A DNA stretch of 64,000 nt from DAOUJH01 sp965248955 (GTDB lineage: Bacteria > Chloroflexota > Dehalococcoidia > Lucifugimonadales > QGNO01), in the NCBI GenBank assembly GCA_965248955.1, contig OZ252212.1:620001-684000 (forward strand). Direction: 5' to 3'. The notes below the pieces were generated by a model that saw only the letters and a program-made list of their open reading frames with translations, was not told the DNA's origin and searched no databases. Positions 16,288-25,069 of this stretch are shown here, piece by piece. Position 1 is the first letter of the stretch; the number at the start of each line of letters is the position of its first letter. The position numbers were made by a program, and so were the translations under genes.

Positions 16288-19167
16288 ATGACCACGGCTA
16301 CCGGCGCCCTGCAAGCAGAGCTGCGCCGCCGCGTCCAAGGCGAGGTGCGGTTCGACGCTTACTCCAAGGCGATGTACAGCACGGACGCCTCCATCTACCG
16401 GATGGAGCCCGTGGGTGTGGTCATTCCCCGCGATGCCAACGATGCAGCTGCCGTTGTCGAGATATGCCACCGGTCGGGCACGGCGGTGCTTCCCAGGGGC
16501 GGGGGCACCGGGCTTGCCGGCCAGACGGTTAACCACGCCGTGGTCATGGATTTCTCCAAGTACATGCGCGGCGTGGTGGAGGTCAACGCGGAGGAGAGAT
16601 GGGTCAGGGCCCAGCCCGGCATTACCTTGGATGAACTCAATCATCACCTGCGGCCTCACCGCCTGCACTTTCCTCCCGATCCCACCACCAGCAACCGAGC
16701 CACCGTGGGAGGAGCCATCGGCAACAACTCCTGCGGCGCCCATTCGGTGCTCTACGGCAAGACCTCTGACCACGTGAAAGAGGTCAGAGTGGTGCTTTCG
16801 GACGGGACGCCCGCCATACTGGGTCCGGTGAAAGACAAGGGGCTGGAAGCCAAGCTGAAGGGGGACGGCCTGGAAGGCCGGATATACGCCGGCGTAAGGC
16901 GCATTGCCGGGGAGCAACGCGACGAAATAGAGCGCCGCTATCCCAAGATCATGCGCCGCGTATCGGGATACAACCTGGACATGATGCTGGGAGAGGGCGA
17001 AGTCAACATGGCTGGTATGATCGTCGGCTCCGAGGGAACGCTGGCCACGGTCACCGAGGCCAAGCTCAACCTGGAGCCCCTGCCCAGCATGAAGGCGGTG
17101 GCGGTGCTGCACTTCCGCAGCCTTATAGAGGCTATGGAAGGCACGCTGGCCACGCTGGAACACAGCCCGTCCGCGGTGGAACTGGTAGATCGCATGCTTC
17201 TGCAGCGCACCAGGGAGTCGGCCAGCTTCTCCAGGCGCATGACCTTCGTGGTAGGAGACCCGGAGGCCCTGCTGCTGGTCGAGTTCTACGGGGAGTCGGA
17301 GAAGGAGCTTCAGGGCAAAGTAACAGGTTTGAAGCAAGACATGGAGAGACGCAAGCTGGGCTATGCCTGTGTGCCTGCTATGAGCCTGGAAGAGCAGTCC
17401 AACGTTTGGGAGATACGGAGAGCCGGCCTGGGTCTGCTGATGAGCGTTAAGGGAGACTCCAAGCCCCTGCCCTTCGTGGAGGATACGGCTGTACCCCCGG
17501 AGAAGATGCCTGAATACGTGCGGCGCTTCGATGAGATGGTGCGCGACCATGATACAGTCGCGGGGTACTATGGTCACGCCAGCGTGGGGTGCCTGCACAT
17601 CAGGCCCATGGTCAACATCAAGACGGAGGAGGGGCTGGAGAAGCTGGTCTCGATAGCCACGGCGGTGAGCGACCTTGTGCTGGAGTACGGCGGCTCGCTG
17701 AGCGGAGAGCACGGCGACGGCATCGTACGGGGCGTGTGGACGGAGAAGATGTTCGGCAGCGCTCTGTACGACGCCTTTCGCGAGGTGAAGCGCACCTTCG
17801 ACCCCAAAGGCATCATGAACCCCGGCAAGATAGTGGACACGCCGGGACTGACGGAGAACCTGAGACTCAGCCCCACCTACAGGGCCATGGAGCCCGACAC
17901 CGTCCTGGACTTCTCCGCAGACGGCGGGTTCGCCCGCTCGGTGGAGCTGTGCAACGGAGTGGGCGCCTGCCGCAAGGTGCTGGGCGGCACCATGTGCCCG
18001 TCGTACATGGTGACCCGGGAAGAGGAGCACTCCACGCGGGGACGGAGCAACGCCCTGCGTTCGGTGCTCTCAGGGGCGCTGCCTCCGTCCGAATTCACCG
18101 GCAAGCGTATGCACCAGGTGTTGGACCTATGCCTGGAATGCAAGGGCTGTAAGGGCGAATGTCCCTCTAACGTGGATATGGCCAAGCTGAAGTACGAATT
18201 CCTCAACAGCTACTACAAGAAACACCGCATGCCCCTGCGAGCGCGCCTCATGGCCAGCATCGCCGGTATCAACGCTCTGAGCGCCCCCCTGGCGCCGCTG
18301 GCCAACTTTGCCACCAGGAATCCGCTGAGCAGGAGGCTGCTGCACTGGTTCCTGGGTTTGCACAAAAACCGCAAGATGCCCGCACTGACCAGGTCGACCT
18401 TTCCCGGCCGGTTCAAGAAGAGGACGGCGAATGGAAGAAGCGCGGTCAGGGGGCAGGTGGTGCTATTTCACGACACCTTCACCGACTACAACGAGCCCCA
18501 GGTGGGTATGGCTGCCGTGGACCTGCTGGAAGCGGCGGGATATGAAGTCGTTCTTGCCGATAAGGTTTGCTGCGGCCGGCCCATGATCTCCAAGGGGATG
18601 CTGGAACGCGCCAGGGAGAATGCCCGCATCAACGTGCAGCGTCTGTACTCCTTTGCCAGGGAAGGCGTGCCCATTGTGGGCACCGAGCCGAGCTGCCTAC
18701 TCACGCTGCGTGACGAGTATCCCGACCTCCTGCGCAACGAGGAATCGAGAACGGTGGCGCAAAATTCGTACCTGTTGGAGGAGCTGCTGGTCAAGCTGCA
18801 AAGAGAAGGAGAGCTTGACCTGGAGTTCAGCAGTACACCTCAGAAGGTGCTATTCCACGGCCACTGCCACCAGAAAGCGGCGGTGGGCACGGCGGCGTCG
18901 GTGGCGGCGCTGAAGCTCGTCCCCGGCCTGGAAGTGGAGGTGGTCGACTCAGGGTGTTGCGGTATGGCGGGCTCGTTCGGTTACGAGAAGGAGCACTACG
19001 AGATGTCGATGGCTATTGGAGAAGGACGGCTGTTCCCGGCGGTGCGCTCCAATCCGGGAGCGCGCATTGCCATTACGGGATTCTCCTGCCGCCACCAGGT
19101 AATGGACGGCACGGGTCGCCAGCCGGAGCACGTCGCCGAGATATTGCGGAGCGCGCTGGCCTCGTGA
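16288..19167 (+). CDS. FAD-linked oxidase fused to 4Fe-4S and CCG domains (D-2-hydroxyacid dehydrogenase type)
   Basis: The 959-aa protein combines three modules. Residues about 35-520 are an FAD-binding oxidase of the GlcD/DLD type (PRGGGTGLAGQT; YYGHASVGCLHIRP; GGSLSGEHGDGIVRG). A ferredoxin-like part follows with CNGVGACRKVLGGTMCP and CLECKGCKGECPSNVD. The C-terminal part has two CCG motifs (DKVCCGRPM and DSGCCGMAGSFG), as in GlpC/LutA. It should oxidise D-lactate, glycolate or similar and pass electrons to quinone or cytochrome. ATG 16288 follows GGGAGGAG. The window also holds a lactate permease (59680), but not nearby. FAD oxidases of this kind are abundant in Chloroflexota. Confidence 0.9.
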   Translation: MTTATGALQAELRRRVQGEVRFDAYSKAMYSTDASIYRMEPVGVVIPRDANDAAAVVEICHRSGTAVLPRGGGTGLAGQTVNHAVVMDFSKYMRGVVEVNAEERWVRAQPGITLDELNHHLRPHRLHFPPDPTTSNRATVGGAIGNNSCGAHSVLYGKTSDHVKEVRVVLSDGTPAILGPVKDKGLEAKLKGDGLEGRIYAGVRRIAGEQRDEIERRYPKIMRRVSGYNLDMMLGEGEVNMAGMIVGSEGTLATVTEAKLNLEPLPSMKAVAVLHFRSLIEAMEGTLATLEHSPSAVELVDRMLLQRTRESASFSRRMTFVVGDPEALLLVEFYGESEKELQGKVTGLKQDMERRKLGYACVPAMSLEEQSNVWEIRRAGLGLLMSVKGDSKPLPFVEDTAVPPEKMPEYVRRFDEMVRDHDTVAGYYGHASVGCLHIRPMVNIKTEEGLEKLVSIATAVSDLVLEYGGSLSGEHGDGIVRGVWTEKMFGSALYDAFREVKRTFDPKGIMNPGKIVDTPGLTENLRLSPTYRAMEPDTVLDFSADGGFARSVELCNGVGACRKVLGGTMCPSYMVTREEEHSTRGRSNALRSVLSGALPPSEFTGKRMHQVLDLCLECKGCKGECPSNVDMAKLKYEFLNSYYKKHRMPLRARLMASIAGINALSAPLAPLANFATRNPLSRRLLHWFLGLHKNRKMPALTRSTFPGRFKKRTANGRSAVRGQVVLFHDTFTDYNEPQVGMAAVDLLEAAGYEVVLADKVCCGRPMISKGMLERARENARINVQRLYSFAREGVPIVGTEPSCLLTLRDEYPDLLRNEESRTVAQNSYLLEELLVKLQREGELDLEFSSTPQKVLFHGHCHQKAAVGTAASVAALKLVPGLEVEVVDSGCCGMAGSFGYEKEHYEMSMAIGEGRLFPAVRSNPGARIAITGFSCRHQVMDGTGRQPEHVAEILRSALAS

Positions 19168-19345
19168 CCACGGCTTCAGCGCGGGAGGGTTGCCTTCCCA
19201 TGTCTACATCCGTGCTCTTAACCTCTATGCCAAAGGTGGTGTACCATACGGGAAATTGGTTCGACCGTCTGCGAAGGGCCGGATGGGGCGGACGTTTGTG
19301 CCATGGCGGTAAAGAACGGCGCCATAACATCTATGAGAGGCTTGC

Positions 19346-20095
19346 GTGTTTGACCTCAACGGAAAGAGTGCGCTTGTAACGGGCGGCAGCAGGGGCCTGG
19401 GCAGGGCAATCGTCAAAGACCTGGCGACTGCCGGCGCCCAGGTGTCCTTTTGCTATCACAGAGACTCGGCAAGCGCGGAAACGGTGGCGGAGGAAGTGGA
19501 AGCATGCACCGGGCGCAGACCTCTGGCCATCCAGGCGGACATAACTAGAGGCGTGGATAGACAGAGGCTGGTGGAGGATACTGCCGCTCAGTTGAGAGGA
19601 ATAGACATCCTGGTCAACAACGCGGGGACCAGAGAGGATGGAGTAGCGCTTAGGATGGGTGATGCCTGGGACCACGTGGTAGACCTTGACCTGAACGCCC
19701 CCTTCCGATTGTCCCAACTAGTGCTGAGGTTGATGATTCGGCAGACTTGGGGCAGAATAATAAACATAGGGAGCATCGCCTCCCGCATAGGCCTTGGCGG
19801 ACAGGCGAATTACACCGCGGCAAAGGCGGGCCTGGAAGGCCTGACCCGCTCCCTGGCCCAGGAGTACGGCAAACGCGGCATCACGGTGAACACGCTGAAC
19901 CCTGGATTCATCGAGACCGACCTTACGGAGGACGCCAGCAGCCAGCTGAGAGAGGCTCTGCTGGTCAGGGCAGCCATACCGCGCTCGTTGTCTCCGGAGG
20001 CGGTGGCCGGTGCGGTGGTGTTTCTGGCCTCGGAAGAGGCCTGGGCTATAACCGGTCAGACTATAAACGTCGACTGCGGACTGGTGAAACTGTGA
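19346..20095 (+). CDS. fabG: 3-oxoacyl-ACP reductase FabG-like (SDR)
   Basis: The 249-aa short-chain dehydrogenase has the nucleotide motif VTGGSRGLGRAIV, the NNAG motif (LVNNAGT), the catalytic Ser in NIGSIASR and the YTAAK pair. The C terminus (ASEEAWAITGQTINVDCGL) is FabG-like. It reduces 3-oxoacyl thioesters with NADPH. The start is GTG 19346. Its stop overlaps the GTG of the next gene (GTGA), and that gene is a ketosynthase, supporting a role in acyl chain extension. No acyl carrier protein or fabD is present here. Confidence 0.88.
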   Translation: MFDLNGKSALVTGGSRGLGRAIVKDLATAGAQVSFCYHRDSASAETVAEEVEACTGRRPLAIQADITRGVDRQRLVEDTAAQLRGIDILVNNAGTREDGVALRMGDAWDHVVDLDLNAPFRLSQLVLRLMIRQTWGRIINIGSIASRIGLGGQANYTAAKAGLEGLTRSLAQEYGKRGITVNTLNPGFIETDLTEDASSQLREALLVRAAIPRSLSPEAVAGAVVFLASEEAWAITGQTINVDCGLVKL

Positions 20096-21348
20096 GGGAC
20101 GGCAACGCAAAAAGGGTAGTGATCACAGGGATTGGCACCGTCAATCCCCTGGGGTTCAACGTCCAGGAAACCTGGGGCAGCCTGTTGAACGGAAAAAGCG
20201 GCATCGGCAAGATACAATCCTTTGACCCTGAAGAGTTCGGCATGCGTACACGGATAGCGGGTGAGGTGAAGGGGTTCGATCCGGAAAACTGGATGGACCG
20301 CAAGGAAGCCAGGCGCATGGACAGGTTCAGTCAGTTTGCTCTCGCCTCGGCAAAGGAGGCTATAGCCCACTCCGGACTCAAACTGGAGGGCGACACCCGT
20401 TACGAAGTCGGGGTTCTGATTGGCAGCGGCATAGGCGGACTGGCCACCATCGTCGAGCAGTCCTACGTGGTGAAAGAAAAGGGGGCAAGGAGAGTCAGTC
20501 CATTCACCGTTCCCATGCTCATGCCCAATGCCGCCTCTGGCGTGGTGTCTATACATCTGGGCTGCTGGGGCCCCAGCTTCGCCACGGCATCCGCCTGCGC
20601 GTCATCGGCGGACTCGCTCGGCGTGGCGCTGGATATGATACGGAACGGCCGCGCCAAAGCAATGGTGGTGGGAGGCAGCGAAGCTACCATTATCCCCGTA
20701 TGCGTCGCATCCTTCGAGCAGGCGCAGGCCATCAACTTCAACAGCAATGACCAGCCGGAGAAGGCGTCCCGCCCCTTTGACCTGCATCGAGATGGGTTCG
20801 TGCTGTCCGAGGGAGCGGCGGTGCTGGTACTGGAAGACGAAGATTTTGCCAGGGCGCGCGGCGCCACAATTCTCGCCGAGCTGGCCGGCTATGGAGCGGG
20901 TGCCGATGGCTATCACATCACAGCCCCCGAACCCGGAGGCCGCGGCGCCGTCACGGCCATGGAGAGCGCCCTGGAAGACGCCCGCGCCATGAAGGAAGAG
21001 GTCATCTACATCAACGCCCACGGTACATCTACGCAGCTCAACGACAAGGTGGAGGCGCAGGCGGTCCACGAGGTATTCAATGGAGCCAGGGTGCCGATCA
21101 GCTCTACAAAATCTATGACGGGACACCTGGCGGGGGCGGCGGGGGCCCTGGAGGCCCTAGTCTGCACGAAGACGGTCTCGACCAGCTGGGCGCCGCCGAC
21201 GATCAACTACGATACCCCTGACCCTGAATGTGACGTGGATTGCGTTCCCTGGGAGCCCAGGGAGATTGGAAAAGGGGTTGTTCTATCCAATTCGTTCGGG
21301 TTCGGGGGGCATAGCTCCTGCTTAGCCTTCAGGCCGTATGAAGGGTAG
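20092..21348 (+). CDS. fabF: 3-oxoacyl-ACP synthase II (FabF-like)
   Basis: The 418-aa condensing enzyme starts RVVITGIGTVNPLGFNVQET. It has the Cys-His-His catalytic set: SACASSADSLG (nucleophile), NAHGTSTQLND and TGHLAGAAGALE. The C-terminal NSFGFGGHSS motif is intact. It condenses malonyl-ACP with acyl-ACP. Start GTG 20092 overlaps the fabG stop; frames extending upstream through fabG are shadows. A methyltransferase gene follows 59 bp later. The pair could serve fatty-acid synthesis or a specialised acyl product. Confidence 0.92.
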   Translation: MRDGNAKRVVITGIGTVNPLGFNVQETWGSLLNGKSGIGKIQSFDPEEFGMRTRIAGEVKGFDPENWMDRKEARRMDRFSQFALASAKEAIAHSGLKLEGDTRYEVGVLIGSGIGGLATIVEQSYVVKEKGARRVSPFTVPMLMPNAASGVVSIHLGCWGPSFATASACASSADSLGVALDMIRNGRAKAMVVGGSEATIIPVCVASFEQAQAINFNSNDQPEKASRPFDLHRDGFVLSEGAAVLVLEDEDFARARGATILAELAGYGAGADGYHITAPEPGGRGAVTAMESALEDARAMKEEVIYINAHGTSTQLNDKVEAQAVHEVFNGARVPISSTKSMTGHLAGAAGALEALVCTKTVSTSWAPPTINYDTPDPECDVDCVPWEPREIGKGVVLSNSFGFGGHSSCLAFRPYEG

Positions 21349-21407
21349 CTTGCGGTCAGAGGGCGTTTACCTCTACTATATTTGCAACTCAGGAGCGGAC
21401 ACAGATT

Positions 21408-22274
21408 ATGGCGATTCATCAGACGGAATTTGTATATGAGCCGTTTGCCGGTACAGACGAGTACCGCGCGGTCAATACGGACATAGTGCAGGGCTGGTTA
21501 GAGTCCATGGCGCAAAAGGGGAGCAAGGAGATAGAACGCCTGCTGGATATAGCCACTGGGATAGGCACCATGGTGCATATCTTCGTGGAGAACCTGCCTA
21601 AGCACTGGCACACTCCCACCGTCATTTGCCTGGACCAGAGCAGAGACGCCCTGGAGCAGGCCAAGCTGAACCTGGAATCGAAAGTTGGCGAGCTAGAGCT
21701 CATCCACTGCCGGGCCGAAGAGATGACTTTGCCCGATGAGAGCGTGGACGTGGCTCTGTGGGGCAACGGCATTCATTATCTGGAGGCAGACAGCCAGGAA
21801 AGGGTGCTTGCCTCTGTGAAACGGGCACTGAGGAAGGGAGGATGGCTCTTATTCAACTCGGCGTTCTATGCCGAGTCCCGTCCGCCGGAGACCATACCGT
21901 TCTACAGGGCGCAGGTGAGGCGCGCTGTGGAATACCTGAAGTCTAAGGGGATAAGTAGAGAGCAGATGGACGGGAGACCGTCCGCCAGCAATTTCCTATC
22001 TAGGGATCACTACGAAACTCTACTGCAAAAGGTTGGCTTCAAGGTGGAAGAGGTGAAGGAGAGCGCGGTGCGGATACAGAGGCTGGCCATGGAACATATC
22101 AGCAGCTTCCAGCAGTACGCTGCGGGAGCCCTTCACGGATACAATCCACACGCGGCTACGGAAGCCATGAGGCTGGCGGTGGCGCCGGCCATGGAGCGGC
22201 ATGGCCAGCCGGACAAGGACGGCGTCCTGGCCATCGAGCGGAACTGGCTGGCAGTAAGTGCTCGGGTTGTGTAG
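21408..22274 (+). CDS. SAM-dependent methyltransferase
   Basis: The 288-aa protein has motif I LLDIATGIGTMVHIFVENL and the following ICLDQSRDALEQAKLNL, then DVALWGNGIHYLEAD and a LRKGGWLLFNSAFYAES strand, all of a class I methyltransferase. It continues with a helical C-terminal part that probably forms the substrate lid. ATG 21408 follows CAGGAG. It lies just after fabG-fabF on the same strand, which suggests an acyl-derived substrate, but that is only contextual. Confidence 0.82.
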   Translation: MAIHQTEFVYEPFAGTDEYRAVNTDIVQGWLESMAQKGSKEIERLLDIATGIGTMVHIFVENLPKHWHTPTVICLDQSRDALEQAKLNLESKVGELELIHCRAEEMTLPDESVDVALWGNGIHYLEADSQERVLASVKRALRKGGWLLFNSAFYAESRPPETIPFYRAQVRRAVEYLKSKGISREQMDGRPSASNFLSRDHYETLLQKVGFKVEEVKESAVRIQRLAMEHISSFQQYAAGALHGYNPHAATEAMRLAVAPAMERHGQPDKDGVLAIERNWLAVSARVV

Positions 22275-22297
22275 GTTTAGCGGCTGTCGCCCCGGCC

Positions 22298-22412
22298 CGT
22301 CATGCCCGTGGCGACAGGCATCCAGAGGCGTGGGCGTCCCCTGGCCGTAGAGATGCTTCTTCGGAGTATGATTGAAGGCTAGCGGGCCTAACCGACTTCT
22401 CATCCTGACACC
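22298..22412. repeat. dispersed intergenic repeat element, copy A
   Basis: Begins CGTCATGCCCG and ends near ATCCTGACACCCCCTACCC. It shares GGCGTCCCCTGGC, AGATGCTTC and CTAACCGACT in the same order with 55724-55855, so the two belong to one noncoding family about 115-130 bp long. Confidence 0.6.
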
Positions 22413-22414
22413 CC

Positions 22415-23200
22415 CTACCCTTTCCCCTGAGAGGCCTTGGCCTCATTCCATAGCATTTCCTTTTCTTGGAGAGAGAGGCCGGTGAAGGCGAGACCCCGTT
22501 CGCCGGCGAGACGTTCCATCTCCAAGAAGCGACGGCGAAAGCGGGCGGCGGCTTGTCGCAGGGCGTCCTCCGACTGGATACCCATCCATCGTGCTGCGTT
22601 AACCATGGAGAAAAGCAAGTCACCTAGCTCCCTTGTCCTCTCTTCTTGAGACCGCGATTCCCGGATCTCCCGGACCTCCTCAGCGACTTTGTCCAGCACA
22701 CCGTCGATCTGCTTCCAGTCGAAGCCGGAGCGGGCGGCGCGCTCCTGGACAAGCTGGCTGTGGGCAAGCGCGGGCATAGACGGCGGTACACTGCCCAGCA
22801 GCGATGCGCCCGGCTGGTCGGTGCGTTCTCCACGTTTCAACTCTTCCCAGTTGGCCTCAACTTCCCGCGCGTCTCTCACCTTCTGCTCGCCGAAGACGTG
22901 GGGGTGGCGTCTCACCAGCTTGTCTCGCAACGATTCCAGCACGTCGTCAATGGTGAATCGCCCCTCCTCAGCGGCTATCTGGGCGTGGAACAGCACCTGC
23001 AGCAGGACGTCGCCCAGCTCTTCGGGGAGCTTCTCAGGGCTATGATCGATTACCTCGAAGACCTCGTGCGACTCTTCGAGAAGGTATCGCTTCAAAGAGT
23101 CGTGCGTCTGCTCTTTGTCCCAGGGGCATCCCTGCGGACCCCGCAAGGTGTCCAGTAAATCTACTAGCCGTCTGAAGGCAATGCCCCTGTTCTCCGTCAT
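22415..23200 (-). CDS. mazG: nucleoside triphosphate pyrophosphohydrolase MazG
   Basis: The protein (about 261 aa) has the two MazG repeats. The N-terminal one carries LRGPQGCPWDKEQTHDSLKRY and the metal-binding EESHEVFEVI with ELGDVLLQVLFHA; the second has DKVAEEVREIRE and ELGDLLFSMVNAARW. It hydrolyses NTPs to NMPs and PPi as house-cleaning. The start ATG 23200 follows AGGAGG, six codons inside the longest frame. It is divergent from the DUF1461 gene. Confidence 0.95.
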   Translation of the reverse strand: MTENRGIAFRRLVDLLDTLRGPQGCPWDKEQTHDSLKRYLLEESHEVFEVIDHSPEKLPEELGDVLLQVLFHAQIAAEEGRFTIDDVLESLRDKLVRRHPHVFGEQKVRDAREVEANWEELKRGERTDQPGASLLGSVPPSMPALAHSQLVQERAARSGFDWKQIDGVLDKVAEEVREIRESRSQEERTRELGDLLFSMVNAARWMGIQSEDALRQAAARFRRRFLEMERLAGERGLAFTGLSLQEKEMLWNEAKASQGKG

Positions 23201-23289
23201 AGAGCCTCCTGAGAGCAATTATATGGAAGGGACAATGTCATTGACAACCGCTCCAAGATGCTCCTACCATCCTTGGCAAGGATGGAGAT

Positions 23290-24012
23290 TTGCGATACCT
23301 AAACGTATTCTTGAACGCAACCTTTGTGTTGGCCTTCCTGGTTTTCCTGGTCACGAGCAACGTGCGTCTGGCATTCAACTCGGTTGCTCTCTACGAGTTC
23401 GGATTCGATAGGCAGAACGTGGTGCGTACAACCGGCCTCACGGAATTGCAGCTTTCAGAAGTGGCGACGCAGATCAGGGACTACTTCAACTCTGATGAGG
23501 ATCTGCTGGACGTTATGGTAACGGTCAACTGGGATGCAAAGCCACTTTTTAATGAGCAGGAGATCATCCACATGCGGGACGTGAAGGAGCTCCTGCACGC
23601 CGTGTACCGGGTGCAGGAGGGGGCCTTCCTCTACCTCTTCACGTTTTCCACGGTGGGCTTCCTCATACTCGGCAGCGAGTTCGCGGGGAGGATGCGCAAG
23701 CTCTTCTTTGGTGGAACGGTTTTTATATACGGGACCGTGGGAGTCATAGGCCTGGTCTCTCTGATTGGTTTCAGCGGCCTGTTCAGGTTGCTCCACGAGA
23801 TCAGCTTCAACAACGACTTCTGGCTGCTGGATCCCAGGACGTCCTTCCTTGTCCGGCTGTTTCCCCAGGGCTTCTGGCTTGAGTCCACTCTGCTGATAGG
23901 CATGGTCACGCTATTGGAATCGGGAGGCATAGTGGTGCTGCTTGGTCTGATTGGATGGTGGCAGAGACGGCGGGCACGGATTGCGGCAAGCAAGCAACCA
24001 CAGTTCCTCTAA
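23290..24012 (+). CDS. DUF1461 integral membrane protein
   Basis: The 240-aa protein has an N-terminal membrane segment (FLNATFVLAFLVFLVTSNVRLA), a soluble stretch with HMRDVKELL, and about four further hydrophobic segments. The GLFRLLHEISFNNDFWLLDP and LFPQGFWLEST motifs are characteristic of DUF1461 (TIGR01906). Function is unknown. The start appears to be TTG 23290 preceded by GGATGGAG; no in-frame ATG fits better. It is divergent from mazG. Confidence 0.8.
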   Translation: MRYLNVFLNATFVLAFLVFLVTSNVRLAFNSVALYEFGFDRQNVVRTTGLTELQLSEVATQIRDYFNSDEDLLDVMVTVNWDAKPLFNEQEIIHMRDVKELLHAVYRVQEGAFLYLFTFSTVGFLILGSEFAGRMRKLFFGGTVFIYGTVGVIGLVSLIGFSGLFRLLHEISFNNDFWLLDPRTSFLVRLFPQGFWLESTLLIGMVTLLESGGIVVLLGLIGWWQRRRARIAASKQPQFL

Positions 24013-24024
24013 GGAGGCGTGTCG

Positions 24025-24149
24025 ATGGAACGAGAGGTTCTCCGGCTTACAGGGAAAAGCTGCTGGATCTGATAAGGCGTACTCAGCACGATGCTTTGTC
24101 GTTAGCTATCGGTGGACATGTCATGGCGGTGGCCGTCAAAGGAAGCTAG
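24025..24149 (+). pseudogene. possible short gene with a frame change
   Basis: An ATG at 24025 with a strong AAGGAGG upstream reads only 15 codons. The neighbouring frame from about 24040 to TAG 24149 looks like real protein (AYREKLLDLIRRTQHDALSL then IGGHVMAVAVKGS). A one-base indel near 24036-24042 would join them into a roughly 41-aa protein. I recognise no family. It may be a broken small gene. Confidence 0.3.
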
Positions 24150-24184
24150 ACCTATCAGGAATGGATAACAGGAGTTAGGTGCTC

Positions 24185-24412
24185 TCAAACGGTCATGGCA
24201 CAGGCGCAGGAGCCACCAGAGGCACAGGCGCAGCCGCCGCCCACGGAGGCCATGGAACCATCCGAACCGGAGACAAACGCGGCGAAAGTGGAGAGGATCC
24301 TCGGCGACGCAGAGCCGCAGTCGGGGCAGTCCGCTTCTGAGCCATCGCTGAACCGCGCCAGCCGCTCGAAACGGTCATTACAAGAAGGACACCGGTATTC
24401 ATATAGGGGCAT
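24185..24412 (-). CDS. FmdB-family zinc ribbon protein
   Basis: The 75-aa protein opens MPLYEYRCPSCNDRFERLA, with two CxxC pairs (CPSC and CPDC), the standard FmdB/CxxC_CXXC_SSSS zinc ribbon. The tail is a Gly/Cys-rich run (GGGCACASGG) often seen in this family. It was first linked to formamidase/amidase regulation, but function is generally unknown. Start ATG 24412 is set by the domain; the longer frame overlaps the promoter. Confidence 0.9.
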   Translation of the reverse strand: MPLYEYRCPSCNDRFERLARFSDGSEADCPDCGSASPRILSTFAAFVSGSDGSMASVGGGCACASGGSCACAMTV

Positions 24413-24440
24413 GTAGACACCTCTGGGTTGGTACCCGGCC

Positions 24441-24469
24441 AGTCTAGCACCGGGAAAAAACACGGTCAA
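24441..24469 (-). promoter_or_regulatory. promoter of the FmdB-family gene
   Basis: TTGACC (24464-24469) and TAGACT (24441-24446) are spaced by 17 bases, about 30 bp upstream of the FmdB start. Confidence 0.55.
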
Positions 24470-24576
24470 ACTTGATTTTTTGACAAAAGGGGACTACGGC
24501 GCAGATTGACGGTTTGAATCCCATGGAGTTACGATTCATATGAAGTCTATATACAAGTCGGCCAGAAGGAGGCTGT

Positions 24577-24825
24577 ATGTATTCTAGTCTCATTGGGAAG
24601 GTACAGAAAGCGCAGCTATACGCCCAGGAAAAAGAGCGAGTAATCATCTCTAGTTTCAAGGCCACTTTCCAAGGAGAACACGACAGCTACGAGATTAGAT
24701 ACGATGATGGCGCCTGGCATTGCTCGTGCAAACACTTTGGTGAAGACGGGTTTTGCAGCCATACCATGGCGGTCGAGAAGATGATGGAAGGCATGGTGCC
24801 GCAGGGCACACCTGTCTCCGAGTAG
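24577..24825 (+). CDS. SWIM zinc-finger protein
   Basis: The 82-aa protein contains the SWIM pattern CxC-(n)-CxH in WHCSCKHFGEDGFCSHTMAV (about residues 48-67). SWIM fingers bind DNA or mediate protein contacts and usually form part of larger ATPases or stand alone as here. ATG 24577 follows AAGGAGG. The domain is preceded by a short region with YAQEKERVIISSFKATF, the typical beta-strand lead-in. No partner ATPase is adjacent. Between its end and folC (24826-25069) I see only a weak hairpin (CTCCTC/GAGGAG near 24983-25001). Confidence 0.82.
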   Translation: MYSSLIGKVQKAQLYAQEKERVIISSFKATFQGEHDSYEIRYDDGAWHCSCKHFGEDGFCSHTMAVEKMMEGMVPQGTPVSE

Positions 24826-25069
24826 AGTACTCCAAGGAAAGAACGGCGACGGGCTTACACAACGGGAACGAAGACGACGACTCCGAACTGTACGATTGGA
24901 GAGGCATATCGGTCTGCATAGACTGCATCGTCCTAGCGCGTTCCGGGCGTGGTTCCAATTGCTAGGTGGTTAAGTACAAGTTAGCCTCCTCTCATGCTGA
25001 GGAGCCGGTCAGTCACTGCTCGCCCTAACACAACCCCCTCCGGCGAAGCATCTACAGGAGCCCCGCAGT

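Noticed and set aside
16264..18030. 588-codon minus-strand frame
   Set aside because: Antisense to the FAD/Fe-S oxidase; His/Gly/Val-rich shadow typical of GC-rich genomes.
19747..20091. N-terminal extension of the fabF frame
   Set aside because: It overlaps fabG in another frame; fabF homology starts at the GTG overlapping the fabG stop.
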